A DNA stretch of 64,000 bases from Thalassobacillus pellis (GTDB taxonomy: Bacteria; Bacillota; Bacilli; Bacillales; Halobacillaceae), in assembly GCF_016908295.1 (NCBI RefSeq), contig NZ_JAFBDO010000001.1, forward strand, positions 558,001-622,000, given 5' to 3'. Positions within the stretch are counted from its first letter, which is position 1, and every line of letters starts with the position of its first letter. Positions 9,007-18,529 of this stretch are shown piece by piece. Below the pieces are notes generated by a model that did not search any database, was not told where the DNA came from, and was given only the letters and a program-made list of their open reading frames with translations. The translations under genes and the position numbers were made by a program.

Positions 9007-10191
9007 CTACACATCTAAACCATTCCCCAAAATTTTACTAGCAATATTTTTATAGTGAAATTCCCTAACAGGTTTATTGGAAACACTGATCTCTCCATTA
9101 TTAAACCTTTTTAATTTATTTAAAATATCAGATTCACTATTATAACAAAATAACACCCTATTAAAAGAGTTGAATGTTTCTTTTAATGTTTCCTTATCGC
9201 CGTCTAGAATAAATAAAATCGGTTTATTCGTGCCCATGTACTGGTATATTTTTCCGGGTATTTGGGTTCCAGAGCTATTAGACAAATGTACTAGTAAATC
9301 CACATCTTTTTCTAACTCTTTTACTTTTTGAAAACTAACCCTTCTATTCACTCTAACATTGTCAAAAGAAGCTAGATCTAAATCAGAGTTTCCATATATC
9401 TCCAATTCGTAAGGTGTATTTTTTATTGCATTATAAAGTGGTTTAATATTCCGTATGTTAGAATTGTAATCTCCAAAGTAGCCAATTTTGGTTATTTTAT
9501 TTACTTTTTGATATATAGTTTCTTTTTGATATGTTGGGAAAAGTAAATCCATTCTATTTGCATATTTTGGGAATATCTTTTTTTCCTCTTTCAGCGTTAA
9601 TGGAGAAACATATAAAATTTTATCTGCTCTACTCAGCAATCTCTTTTCTTCTTTTTTTATAAATGTGCCTGGAATTAAACTTTTATTGGTAATGTCTAAG
9701 TACATGGGATCTCCCCAAATTTGTATATATTCCCCATAGGATATAATCTTCTCTTTTATGAGAGTATTTGTTAATAAGTGTGAGGATTTTGGATCAGAAA
9801 TAGAAATCACTTTATCGTAATATGGCTTTAGTTTCCCTTCAAGTTTATTTATTTTTTTAATACAACCTTTTAAAGGGTCATATATTTGAGTTTTATAATA
9901 TATTTTCCTCCCGATAGATTTTGTTTTCCTTTTTAAATTTTGCGTGGTTTTATCTGTGGTTTTTCTAACACCACTATTATACATTTTCCCAGCATCTATA
10001 GTAACTTTTGTAATATTACTATAATCGATTGTATTATTAAAATTCGAGGATTTGTTTGGAGTGACTGCTGTTAAAACACTTACGTTTGCACCTGCATCAA
10101 CAAGGGCATTTATGGTTGATAATTTACGTATTGATGATGAAACATTAACCTCTAACGGTCTCGTTGTTATTACGAGTACTTCTTTTGTCAC
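9007..10191 (-). CDS. GT-B-fold glycosyltransferase
   Basis: A 394-residue cytosolic protein with a Rossmann-like N-terminus (VLVITTRPLEVNVSSSIRK). Its C-terminal half looks like a nucleotide-sugar-binding domain (IGYFGDYNSNIRNIKPL, YELEIYGNS, LLVHLSNSSGTQIPGKIYQYMGTNKPIL). The GKIYQYMGTNKPIL segment corresponds to the conserved donor-binding region of GT4-like enzymes. It starts at GTG with GGAGG 7 bases upstream. It would add one sugar of the EPS repeat unit; donor and acceptor are unknown. Confidence 0.75.
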   Translation of the reverse strand: MTKEVLVITTRPLEVNVSSSIRKLSTINALVDAGANVSVLTAVTPNKSSNFNNTIDYSNITKVTIDAGKMYNSGVRKTTDKTTQNLKRKTKSIGRKIYYKTQIYDPLKGCIKKINKLEGKLKPYYDKVISISDPKSSHLLTNTLIKEKIISYGEYIQIWGDPMYLDITNKSLIPGTFIKKEEKRLLSRADKILYVSPLTLKEEKKIFPKYANRMDLLFPTYQKETIYQKVNKITKIGYFGDYNSNIRNIKPLYNAIKNTPYELEIYGNSDLDLASFDNVRVNRRVSFQKVKELEKDVDLLVHLSNSSGTQIPGKIYQYMGTNKPILFILDGDKETLKETFNSFNRVLFCYNSESDILNKLKRFNNGEISVSNKPVREFHYKNIASKILGNGLDV

Positions 10192-10202
10192 TTTTTCGCC
10201 TC

Positions 10203-11330
10203 CTATTTAATTGTCTTATACATTTCTTCAATCCTATTTTCCATTATTTCCCAGTTGTATTTTTCGTCATATAGTTTTCGAGCTCGGCTTCCCATTTCCT
10301 CACTGATATCTCTATTATTTAAAAGGTAACTGTAGGCTTCTTCCAATGATTGTTCATTATAATTACAAGAAATGCCTATTTTTTCGGAAACAACCAATTC
10401 ATCTACACCAGTGTCTTTACTTACGACTATTGGTTTTCCGCACATCATAGCCTCATATAGTTTATTTGGGGATGAATATTTATGATTGGGAACAGAAGGG
10501 TCATAGCATGCAAAAATAACGGTTGCTTTTCTTGTATAATTAATTATCTCATCATAATTTTTCTTGCCGATAAATTTGATATTTTTATAATTATTAGCCG
10601 CTTTTTCACATTCTTTCTCCAATCTTCCATATCCGGCAATGAAAAGATTCCACTCTTTATGTCTTTTACATATCTCTATGGTTTCTAAAATCATTCTTCT
10701 ATCACTTAAAATACCCCCGTAAAAGATTGTTGGCTTCGAGAACGACATACATTTTTCATACTTTATATTAGTATCTATTGGTGTATTATGAATGAATACA
10801 ATTTCCTTTGGTTTACTACCTTTTATTTGACTTAGTCTTGTCTCATTAACTAAAATAGTTTTCTCTGCTTTATTTATCGCGAGGAAATCCATCTTTTTAA
10901 TAAGAGGCTTTATAAACTTTGGTACATGAAAAGCATCTATATAAAAATCACAAATATCATATATGTATTTTTTCTTAAAAAAAATTTTCATTAACAAAGC
11001 GGGAAGCACTGTATCGAAATCATAGGCATGGATTAAATCATAATTTTTTCTATTCTTGTAAAGCCATTTCATAAGTTGAAATTGCCATTTTATTAAAGGT
11101 AAAATGTTACTCAGCCCTTGACCAAATTCTGCTTTAATATTGAACCTAAGAATTGGCACCCTTTTATTCTTATTTAGTATTAAAATTGATTTAGTAATAC
11201 CTTTTTTTTCAACCCTTCTATTCCATGCAAGAGCTATTGTGGAATGCCCAGAATTTATTGCAGCAGACATTTCTTTTTCTGCTCTCGGATAAGGATTTAT
11301 TGGATTAGATCTCATATATACTATTCTCAA
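10203..11330 (-). CDS. Family-4 glycosyltransferase
   Basis: A 375-residue GT-B glycosyltransferase. The N-terminal domain contains LIHAYDFDTVLPALL. The C-terminal domain has TIFYGGILSDRRMILETI, WNLFIAGYGRLE and SSPNKLYEAMMCGKPIVV, where the glutamate of KLYEAM takes the role of the E-x7-E donor-binding motif. The start appears to be TTG (complement 11328-11330) after GAAAGAGTG; no better ATG lies nearby. It sits in the middle of the EPS operon and probably adds a repeat-unit sugar on the cytoplasmic face. Confidence 0.83.
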   Translation of the reverse strand: MRIVYMRSNPINPYPRAEKEMSAAINSGHSTIALAWNRRVEKKGITKSILILNKNKRVPILRFNIKAEFGQGLSNILPLIKWQFQLMKWLYKNRKNYDLIHAYDFDTVLPALLMKIFFKKKYIYDICDFYIDAFHVPKFIKPLIKKMDFLAINKAEKTILVNETRLSQIKGSKPKEIVFIHNTPIDTNIKYEKCMSFSKPTIFYGGILSDRRMILETIEICKRHKEWNLFIAGYGRLEKECEKAANNYKNIKFIGKKNYDEIINYTRKATVIFACYDPSVPNHKYSSPNKLYEAMMCGKPIVVSKDTGVDELVVSEKIGISCNYNEQSLEEAYSYLLNNRDISEEMGSRARKLYDEKYNWEIMENRIEEMYKTIK

Positions 11331-11364
11331 TAGATATTCACTCTTTCATTATATATTAACTAAA

Positions 11365-12534
11365 TTAAGCTTCAGGCAATTTCCCTTTTCTTTTATAAAA
11401 ATCTGTATATTTTTCTTCCATTTTTTCTTTACTAAAAAAATTCATATATCTAAGAAATGCATTATAGCTTAAATTTCTTCTTAAAATTTCATCATTTATT
11501 AACTCACAAATGCCACACTTTAAACCTTGTGAATCTTTTGCCTTTACAATGATTGCTTCCTCCCTATTGTTTACCACAGTCTTATTACTTCCTATATCTG
11601 TACATACAATAGCTTTCTTTGCTGCCATTGCTTCCAATAATGATATTGATAAACCTTCCCACAATGAAGGTATGGCTATAATATCTGCTGCACACAACAA
11701 ATTATTTACGTCTTTTCTAAATCCCAAGAAAGTCACAAGATTAGAGATACCTAAATTCCTCACCTTATTCTCCAGGCTATCTTTTAATTCTCCTGAACCG
11801 GCAATGTAAAAGTGATATTTCTTTTTTATATTTTCTTGTTTCAATAGCAATATACTATCTAACAGATTAGATATACCTTTCTGTGGTGCAAGTCTTCCTA
11901 TAGTAAAAATAGCTATTTCATCTTGCTCAATGTTCAGCTTTTCTCTTATTTCATTTCGCTCTTGGTACGTTTTCACCCTATCAATATTCAAACCATTAGG
12001 TATGGAAATTAATTTATTTTCTTTTGCAATATTTAGTTTTTTCGCAATTTCTTTATGATAATCACTTACTGTAATTATATTATCGCAACATTTAGCTCCA
12101 ATTTTTTCTATTTTGGAAAATACTTTGGTTGAAAAATTAGAAGAATGTTCATGAAACGCAAAACCGTGTACCGTATGAAATATTAAAGGGATTCTTGTGA
12201 TTTTTGCAGCTACCCTTCCTAATATCCCAGCTTTTGATGAATTGGTATGAACTACATCAAATTTTTCTTTTTTCATTAGGTTTTTTAAATCTCTCAAAGT
12301 TTGAAAATCTTTAATTGGATTAATTTCGCGAACCATATTAATTCGATGAAAAGTAACACTATCAAAATTATATAAGTAATTTTCTTTTACTTTATCATTT
12401 CCATAATTCATATGTATATCCACATCAAATTTTTCTTGAAGCAATCTAACTATTGTAATGATATATTCGGTCCCACCACCGACGTCATTACCTCGACCTA
12501 AAATCAATATTTTTTTTCGTTTTTTCAATGTCAT
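11365..12534 (-). CDS. Family-4 glycosyltransferase
   Basis: A 389-residue GT-B enzyme. The N-terminal glycine-rich loop GRGNDVGGGTEYI and VHTNSSKAGILGRVAAK are typical of GT4 enzymes of the capsule/EPS type. The C-terminal domain has IFTIGRLAPQKGISNLL, HFYIAGSGELKD and WEGLSISLLEAMAAKK, the last carrying the E-x7-E donor motif. It lies just downstream of the initiating sugar transferase, so it may add the second sugar. This is an inference from order only. Confidence 0.87.
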   Translation of the reverse strand: MTLKKRKKILILGRGNDVGGGTEYIITIVRLLQEKFDVDIHMNYGNDKVKENYLYNFDSVTFHRINMVREINPIKDFQTLRDLKNLMKKEKFDVVHTNSSKAGILGRVAAKITRIPLIFHTVHGFAFHEHSSNFSTKVFSKIEKIGAKCCDNIITVSDYHKEIAKKLNIAKENKLISIPNGLNIDRVKTYQERNEIREKLNIEQDEIAIFTIGRLAPQKGISNLLDSILLLKQENIKKKYHFYIAGSGELKDSLENKVRNLGISNLVTFLGFRKDVNNLLCAADIIAIPSLWEGLSISLLEAMAAKKAIVCTDIGSNKTVVNNREEAIIVKAKDSQGLKCGICELINDEILRRNLSYNAFLRYMNFFSKEKMEEKYTDFYKRKGKLPEA

Positions 12535-12550
12535 TTGCCTCAGATCCTTC

Positions 12551-13147
12551 TCAATTATTACTTTTATTAATAATACCCTCTCTTTTAAAAACTTTATATA
12601 CTGTAACTAACAATAACTCAAAATCTAATTTAAAAGAAATGTTATCAACATAATATAAATCATTTTTTTGTTTTTCTGTTATGGAGGCGTCATTTCTAAA
12701 GTAGGCTTGATTAAATCCTGTTATGCCAGGTCTTATTGTAAACTTTCTTGCATAATCTTTTGGATAAAGCTGCTCATTTCCTATAGGACTAGGCCTTGGC
12801 CCAATAAAACTCATATCTCCTTTTAAAACATTCAATATTTGTGGTATTTCATCTACACTAAGTTTGCGTATTATCTTCCCTACTTCTGTAACTCTATCAT
12901 CATGTGTTGCATTAAATGTACTACCATCACTATTTCTGATATCCTTTGCGTCTTGTTTCATTGATCGAAATTTATACATAGTGTATTGCTTTTTGTTTTT
13001 TCCAACCCTTTTTCCTTTATATATTATTTTTCCACCATCTTCAATTTTTATAGCTATACCCACTATTATAAAAAGAAATGAAAATAAAGGAATTAAAAAA
13101 AAAGCTACCAATATATCTATTAATCTTTTGATAAATCGCTTATACAT
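12551..13147 (-). CDS. Short phosphoglycosyl transferase (EpsL/PglC type), initiates repeat-unit synthesis
   Basis: A 198-residue monotopic sugar-phosphate transferase. One N-terminal membrane (re-entrant) helix spans about residues 5-32 (YKRFIKRLIDILVAFFLIP). It is followed by the catalytic domain with KGKRVGKN, YKFRSM, the catalytic Asp-Glu dyad in SVDEIPQ, and FIGPRPSPIGNEQLYP. It lacks the four-helix N-terminal extension of WbaP/WcaJ. It transfers a sugar-1-phosphate to undecaprenyl phosphate. The ATG follows AGGAGAACAAGA and overlaps the upstream epimerase gene by 8 bp. Together with the upstream dehydratase this suggests a modified amino sugar as first residue, as in Campylobacter PglC, but this is not proven. 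Confidence 0.9.
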   Translation of the reverse strand: MYKRFIKRLIDILVAFFLIPLFSFLFIIVGIAIKIEDGGKIIYKGKRVGKNKKQYTMYKFRSMKQDAKDIRNSDGSTFNATHDDRVTEVGKIIRKLSVDEIPQILNVLKGDMSFIGPRPSPIGNEQLYPKDYARKFTIRPGITGFNQAYFRNDASITEKQKNDLYYVDNISFKLDFELLLVTVYKVFKREGIINKSNN

Positions 13148-14030
13148 TCTTGTTCTCCTGTTTTGTGTTTTTTATATCTTCTAAAGCTTCTTTTAGTCCC
13201 CATTTTGGAGAATAACCTAGTACTTTTTCTGCTTTGGAAGAATCCATTAATGATGATTCAATATCTTCATTAAGTGCATCGATATAAACTATTTCACTAT
13301 TATTAAATACCTTGCTCACTGTTTCTGCAATTTCTAAATTACTATATGATACATTATTTCCGATGTTATAGGATCCATGAATTTGCTCATTTTTTAAAGC
13401 TAGTATAATAGCTTTAACTACATCTTTTACATAAACAAATTCTCGCTTAGCTATACTTTTACCAATCACCTTCAAGGGTTCGCCCTGATGCGCATTATCT
13501 ATAAAAGTATTCATCATACCTTTACGTTCTTCTTCGCCCAAAATTTGCGCAATTCTCAAAGATTTAATGTTTAATCCACTTTTTTTGTGGTAAAGTTCCC
13601 CAATATACTCACAACTTACCTTGCTTATTCCATAAAAAGTTTTAGGTTTCACTATTTGCTCTTCAGTCCATGGTATTTCATCAGTTTCCGAATAAACTGC
13701 AATAGAGGATGCAAACACAATATTTTTAATATTTAGCTCAGAGCAAGCCTTATATAAATTGTCTGTTATGACTTCATTAATATGAAAATCCTTAACCTCT
13801 CCCCCTTTTCCTCTTATACTTGCTAAATGGATAACAGCTTGGACATTTTTCAAAGCTTGTTTTAGGTTATCAACTGAATAATCTGTTTCTACATACTTTG
13901 ATAGTCTCTTATTGTTCGAATTAATCAGTCCTCTAGTGAGAACGATTGGTATATAACTAGTATACTTTTCTAAAAATAAAACTACTTTTTCACCTAAAAA
14001 ACCTGTTCCACCTGTGATAGCAACTTTCAT
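13140..14030 (-). CDS. NAD-dependent epimerase/dehydratase (SDR family)
   Basis: A 296-residue extended short-chain dehydrogenase/reductase. The NAD-binding motif GGTGFLG is at residues 7-13, a catalytic Ser/Thr region lies in VFASSIAVYSE, and the catalytic YGISK (Y-x3-K) sits near residue 134. It resembles UDP-glucose/GlcNAc 4-epimerases or 4-reductases that complete nucleotide-sugar synthesis. It overlaps the ATP-grasp gene by 4 bp and the sugar transferase by 8 bp, so the three are translationally coupled. Just upstream of a PglC-like transferase, it could set the stereochemistry of the initiating sugar. Confidence 0.85.
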   Translation of the reverse strand: MKVAITGGTGFLGEKVVLFLEKYTSYIPIVLTRGLINSNNKRLSKYVETDYSVDNLKQALKNVQAVIHLASIRGKGGEVKDFHINEVITDNLYKACSELNIKNIVFASSIAVYSETDEIPWTEEQIVKPKTFYGISKVSCEYIGELYHKKSGLNIKSLRIAQILGEEERKGMMNTFIDNAHQGEPLKVIGKSIAKREFVYVKDVVKAIILALKNEQIHGSYNIGNNVSYSNLEIAETVSKVFNNSEIVYIDALNEDIESSLMDSSKAEKVLGYSPKWGLKEALEDIKNTKQENKNV

Positions 14031-15154
14031 AAAACCTTTCCACCATTTTTAGTTATAAAATAACCTACTTTTTCATATTGATTGTTTATAGGTCTAACTA
14101 TGTCTTTATCCTTATAATATTTAAACATACATAAATTAGTTGGAGGAATATTAAACTTGCTGTAATCAACATATTTATTTGGAAGTTCACAAATAAACTC
14201 GAGTGTATACTGATTTCCACTTACATTGTAGTTAGCTAATTCTTTGCTACTACCAAAGAGTAATTTCTCAAAAGTTAATTTTATTAGGTTTACATTAGTA
14301 TAATAATTTAGTACTCTCCACATATGACACCCATCCAACCTTGGGGTAACCTCAATAATATATGGTTTATTACCACAAAATTTTATTTGAAAATATAATG
14401 GCCCATTTTCAATTTCTAGTTTATCAACTGTCCTATTTATTAATGATTCTAGATTAACTTCAGCTTCACTATTTGTTATATTTTGAGAGGGTACAATATG
14501 TTTATGAATTAACCCCCCACTATATTGCGTCCAAACTTCCCTGTCAGAATGCACCATAAAAACCGCTTTACCATCTACAACATAAGCGTTTACTGATATC
14601 TCAGGTCCTTCGATGTAATCTTCAATCAGGACTAGCCCCGCCCTAGAATATTTTTTACACATCTCAAAGCTTTCCATAAAGTCGGTAGAATTCTTAATTA
14701 ATCTAACACCTCTTTGCCCTTGGGAATCTGAAGGTTTCATAATAAATGGATAATCTATTTCTAGTTCTGTGTTAAAGTCTTTTAATATTTGATATTTAAC
14801 ATTTCCCTCAAAATCACTTCCGAAGTACTCTCTCATATAATTTTTGTTATTACAGATTACCGCTGTCTCTTTTGGTACAAAGTAAGGAAGATCTAGTTCC
14901 TCACTAATTTCAGCAGAGATTGGAACTGCTATATCAGATCCAACAGTGTAAATACAATCTATTTTATGTTTTTTGATAAATTCAATAACTTTATTTTTAT
15001 TAACAAAGTTAATTTTTTCAAAATAGTCCACAACTTTACTAGCAGGTCCGTCATTAGCCTGTGCAATTGCGTATGTTTTAATTCCCATTTTTTTCAATTC
15101 GATTATCGCATCCATTTGGACCGCTGCCACCCCAAGTATTAATACTTTTTTCAA
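14027..15154 (-). CDS. ATP-grasp enzyme of unknown substrate in the EPS operon
   Basis: A 375-residue protein with the carbamoyl-phosphate-synthase/biotin-carboxylase ATP-grasp layout. The N-terminal pre-ATP-grasp Rossmann-like domain begins KKVLILGVAAVQMDAI. The ATP-binding segment YPFIMKPSDSQGQRGV and the metal-binding LYFQIKFCGNKPYIIEVTPRLDG follow. Such enzymes couple a carboxylate to an amine or other nucleophile. In polysaccharide loci they often attach amino acids or modify uronic or amino sugars, which would fit a hexuronic acid made by the dehydrogenase upstream. The start is TTG after AAGGGG. The substrate is not identifiable. Confidence 0.8.
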   Translation of the reverse strand: MKKVLILGVAAVQMDAIIELKKMGIKTYAIAQANDGPASKVVDYFEKINFVNKNKVIEFIKKHKIDCIYTVGSDIAVPISAEISEELDLPYFVPKETAVICNNKNYMREYFGSDFEGNVKYQILKDFNTELEIDYPFIMKPSDSQGQRGVRLIKNSTDFMESFEMCKKYSRAGLVLIEDYIEGPEISVNAYVVDGKAVFMVHSDREVWTQYSGGLIHKHIVPSQNITNSEAEVNLESLINRTVDKLEIENGPLYFQIKFCGNKPYIIEVTPRLDGCHMWRVLNYYTNVNLIKLTFEKLLFGSSKELANYNVSGNQYTLEFICELPNKYVDYSKFNIPPTNLCMFKYYKDKDIVRPINNQYEKVGYFITKNGGKVL

Positions 15155-15175
15155 TGTAAAAAGACCCCTTTTTTT

Positions 15176-15922
15176 CTAATTTAGATCATTTATTTTTTCC
15201 AAAGTCATTTCATCTGGGAAATTAGCAAATAAATCAGAATTAGCTTTTATTAGTTCATCTTCTAATGTCCACCATTTAATTTCTAATAATTTATCTATTA
15301 CCTTTTGATTAAATCTAAATTTTATAATTTTAGCTGGGTTTCCCACAACAACGGCATATGGTGGGACAGATTCTGTGACTACAGAGTTGGCCCCGACCAC
15401 TGCACCATCTGCTATATTAGCCCCTCTTAATATAGTAGAGTTAGCTCCTATCCATACATCATTTCCTATTTCACATTTATCTTTAAATTTGTCATAGTAT
15501 GTTTTACCATTGTTTAATTTATCAAAAGAATTATATAAGAACGTATGAGTAGTAACCCTATTAAAATCGTGTTCTGGAGCCCCTATTGTTACATTCCAGG
15601 AAATTGAACTAAAAGCACCAACTTTTGTTTTCATAATGACTGTATTCTGACCGGTGTAGGTGTGCTTTCCAAAGTCCACATAATATAAATGATTATATTT
15701 TCCAGACCGTGAATAATTATCTAAAAAGCAATTATCTAACTTAGATCCTTCCCCTGCGAATGTATTACCTTTCAAAGTGGAGTTTACAATCCAACACTGT
15801 TTATAAATTTTGGTGTTTTTAGAAAGTTCCGAATTGATAACATGGCTGAAAGGTTCAATAAGCGTTGTGGAACTAATATTTGAATTAATTATTTCAGGAC
15901 TTATATTAAATTTCTCCAACAT
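15176..15922 (-). CDS. Hexapeptide-repeat (LbH) acyltransferase
   Basis: A 248-residue left-handed beta-helix acyltransferase. ATG at complement 15920-15922 is preferred because TTAGGAG precedes it; an upstream GTG would overlap the aminotransferase gene. Repeats appear about residues 20-100 (KIYKQCWIVNSTLKGN) and again about 155-200 (GNDVWIGANSTILRGANIADGAVVGANSVVT), with the typical end VVVGNPAKIIKFRF. It directly follows a DegT-type aminotransferase, so N-acetylation of a freshly made 4-amino sugar is a reasonable guess, as in PglD-like pathways. O-acetylation is the alternative. Confidence 0.83.
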   Translation of the reverse strand: MLEKFNISPEIINSNISSTTLIEPFSHVINSELSKNTKIYKQCWIVNSTLKGNTFAGEGSKLDNCFLDNYSRSGKYNHLYYVDFGKHTYTGQNTVIMKTKVGAFSSISWNVTIGAPEHDFNRVTTHTFLYNSFDKLNNGKTYYDKFKDKCEIGNDVWIGANSTILRGANIADGAVVGANSVVTESVPPYAVVVGNPAKIIKFRFNQKVIDKLLEIKWWTLEDELIKANSDLFANFPDEMTLEKINDLN

Positions 15923-15942
15923 AATTACTCCTAACTTCTCAT

Positions 15943-17169
15943 TCACTGCGAATTAATTAATTTTGCTGAATCTTCTTCTTTTATTGAAGTTAATAAACTC
16001 TCAACGATATAACATAACTGAGATTCAGTTAAGGAAGTATGAAGGGGAAGGGAAATCTCATTTTTATATAAATTATAAGAGTTTTTATAGTGTTTAATAT
16101 CAAACCCCATTTGTTTATATGCAGTGTGCATAGGGAGAGGTTTATAATGCACATTTGTAGATATGCCTTTTTCTGCCATTCTCTTTATAATATTATTTCT
16201 ATATTCTTCACTTTTATTTTTTAGTCTCAAAAGGTATAAATGACCACTTGATGAGTAATCCCTTCCAAAATGCTCTAGCCTTTCAAACTTTTCAAACGAT
16301 AATTCATGATCATAAAAACCAATAATTTCTTTCCTTATATTTAAGGCATTTGAATATCTTCTCAATTGACTTAGTCCTAGTGATGCAGCGATATCAGTCA
16401 TATTACACTTATAAGATGGAGATAAAATATCATATTCCCATGATCCTATTTTAGTTTTTGAGAGCGCATCCTTAGATTGTCCATGTAATGATAAAAGCAT
16501 GTACTGATGATAAACTTCTTCATTATCTAATGCTGGTGTGTCTTTCCAAGTAACCGCTCCTCCCTCTCCAGTAGTAAGGTTCTTTACAGCATGAAACGAA
16601 AAGCAGGTGAAATCAGCCACCTCACCACTTCGTTTATAATTTTGAGTTGCTCCGAATGAATGAGCAGCATCAGCCAAAACAACTATTCGCCCAAAAGATT
16701 GTTGAATTTCATTATCCGGGGTAAACAAATCACTATAATTATTAACTATTTTAAATATAGTATCATAATCACACATAACTCCACCTAAATCTACGGGCAA
16801 TATTACTTTAGTATTCTTAGTTATGGCCTTTTCTAATTTTTCATAATCCATTTCAAATGAGTCTTTTTTTGTATCAACTAACACTATATTAGCGCCTACA
16901 TGTTTTATCACGCTAGCAGTAGCTGTGTAGGTATAGGCAGTAGTGATAACTTCATCACCTCTTCCAACACCTAGGAGTCTTAACGTTAATTCCATTGCTG
17001 CTGTTGCAGACCCCAGGCAGACTGCGGAAGTAGTGTTACAGTATTCAGCTATCTTTTTCTCAAAGAGTTTGGTTTTAGGACCAGTGGTTAGCCAGCCAGA
17101 CTTTAATGTGTCTATCACCTCTTTTATTTCCTCATTAGAAATGTCCGGAGGAGAAAATGGTATATTCAT
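15943..17169 (-). CDS. DegT/DnrJ/EryC1/StrS-family sugar aminotransferase
   Basis: A 408-residue PLP-dependent aminotransferase for nucleotide-activated keto sugars. It has SGWLTTGPKTKLFE near the N-terminus, the cofactor region SATAAMELTL, an Asp-containing LADAAHSFGA, and the PLP lysine in FHAVKNLTTGEGGAV at about residue 198. With the 4,6-dehydratase at 19445-21304 it would turn UDP-GlcNAc into a UDP-4-amino-4,6-dideoxy sugar. The acyltransferase gene follows at once. The ATG has GCAGGTG at good spacing. The pathway assignment is inference; the family call is firm. Confidence 0.92.
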   Translation of the reverse strand: MNIPFSPPDISNEEIKEVIDTLKSGWLTTGPKTKLFEKKIAEYCNTTSAVCLGSATAAMELTLRLLGVGRGDEVITTAYTYTATASVIKHVGANIVLVDTKKDSFEMDYEKLEKAITKNTKVILPVDLGGVMCDYDTIFKIVNNYSDLFTPDNEIQQSFGRIVVLADAAHSFGATQNYKRSGEVADFTCFSFHAVKNLTTGEGGAVTWKDTPALDNEEVYHQYMLLSLHGQSKDALSKTKIGSWEYDILSPSYKCNMTDIAASLGLSQLRRYSNALNIRKEIIGFYDHELSFEKFERLEHFGRDYSSSGHLYLLRLKNKSEEYRNNIIKRMAEKGISTNVHYKPLPMHTAYKQMGFDIKHYKNSYNLYKNEISLPLHTSLTESQLCYIVESLLTSIKEEDSAKLINSQ

Positions 17170-17210
17170 ATGTTTTCACCTGCTTTTAATTAATTCATAT
17201 ATATTACTTA

Positions 17211-18491
17211 TTAATAAGTTAAACTAATGGTATTCGGCTTTAATTCATATAAATTGTCGTAATTGAAGTAATTTTTAAGAGTACATTTATTTAGGCAACC
17301 TTTAGTATCAAGGACATAGTCATTTCTCATTAGCCCTGTTATCTGCTTCCAATCCAATAACTTAAATTCACTATGGTCGGTGAGAATCACTACCATATCA
17401 GAGTTTTTCAAAGAATCTTCAAGTGAATATAAATTAAAATCAACTTGTTCCTGCTTAACATGTGGATCATAAGGTTTTACGCTATAACCACAATCAATAA
17501 GTTGTTTATAAACCTTTAAAGCAGGACTTTCTCTGATATCATCGATGTCACCCTTATATGCTAATCCAAAAAGAGTGACAGTGGAATTGCTTCCTATGGC
17601 TTGTTTCACTTTTTCAACTACAAACCCAGGCATAGATTCGTTAATTTTTCTAGCATTAGATATTAGCAAACTATTAACAGGATCCTTTTCAATTATAAAA
17701 TACGGGTCTACTGCAAGACAATGGCCGCCAACTCCAGGTCCGGGTTGGTGAATGTTAACTCTTGGGTGTTCATTGGCAAGTGAAATCACTTCAAGTGGAT
17801 TTATATTTAGGTTTTCTGATATCTTTGTTAGTTCGTTTGCTAAAGCTATATTTACATCCCGGTAAGTGTTTTCCATTAACTTTGCCATTTCTGCGTTCTC
17901 TGCACTAGTTTTTAGAATATTTCCTTTTACAAATGTACGATAAACATCTACAGCAACCTCAGTTGATATGGGATCTAATCCTCCCACAATCCTATTGTTA
18001 AAAACTAACTCATCGAGAATTTTTCCAGGTAATACTCTTTCGGGACAATGAGCTAAATGAATGTTTTCACCAGTTATAAAGCCCTCTTTTATTAATAGTG
18101 GATTCACAACGTCTTGCATAGTCCTTGGCGGTATAGTAGATTCAACTATAATTGTATTGCCGGATTCTATTACTGGAATAATAGACCGCACTGCACTTTT
18201 CAAATAATTCAAGTTAGCTGTCAAGTCAGGATTATGGGGAGTAGGTACAGCAATAATATACACATTAGCGTTTACCGGTGTCATTCGCGCGGTCAAACTT
18301 CCGTTTTTTACCACTCTATCAACTATCTCTTCTAACCCATTTTCCTCAATATGTACATTTCCTTTATTTAAAGTTTCTACTACAATAGGGTTTGTATCTA
18401 TACCAGTAACTTTCCATCCAGAATCTGCAAATACTGCTGCTGTAGGTAAACCAATATACCCTAATCCAATTACACATAACTTTTTTTCCAT
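17211..18491 (-). CDS. UDP-N-acetyl-D-mannosamine dehydrogenase-like nucleotide-sugar dehydrogenase
   Basis: A 426-residue UDP-sugar 6-dehydrogenase that oxidises C6 to a uronic acid with two NAD+. The N-terminal Rossmann motif is CVIGLGYIGLPTAA. The catalytic cysteine lies in PGVGGHCLAVDPYF near residue 254, and the C-terminal UDP-binding domain contains VTLFGLAYKGDIDDIRESPA. The VGGHCLAVDP form fits the WecC/UDP-ManNAc and UDP-GlcNAc dehydrogenase branch better than UDP-glucose enzymes (FGGSCFPKD). ATG at complement 18489-18491 has GTGGTGG upstream; the frame extends 12 codons further to a GTG with no good ribosome binding site. No UDP-GlcNAc 2-epimerase is present in the window. Confidence 0.88.
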   Translation of the reverse strand: MEKKLCVIGLGYIGLPTAAVFADSGWKVTGIDTNPIVVETLNKGNVHIEENGLEEIVDRVVKNGSLTARMTPVNANVYIIAVPTPHNPDLTANLNYLKSAVRSIIPVIESGNTIIVESTIPPRTMQDVVNPLLIKEGFITGENIHLAHCPERVLPGKILDELVFNNRIVGGLDPISTEVAVDVYRTFVKGNILKTSAENAEMAKLMENTYRDVNIALANELTKISENLNINPLEVISLANEHPRVNIHQPGPGVGGHCLAVDPYFIIEKDPVNSLLISNARKINESMPGFVVEKVKQAIGSNSTVTLFGLAYKGDIDDIRESPALKVYKQLIDCGYSVKPYDPHVKQEQVDFNLYSLEDSLKNSDMVVILTDHSEFKLLDWKQITGLMRNDYVLDTKGCLNKCTLKNYFNYDNLYELKPNTISLTY

Positions 18492-18529
18492 ATTTCCACC
18501 ACTTTCATTTAGTTTAAATAAAATCACAT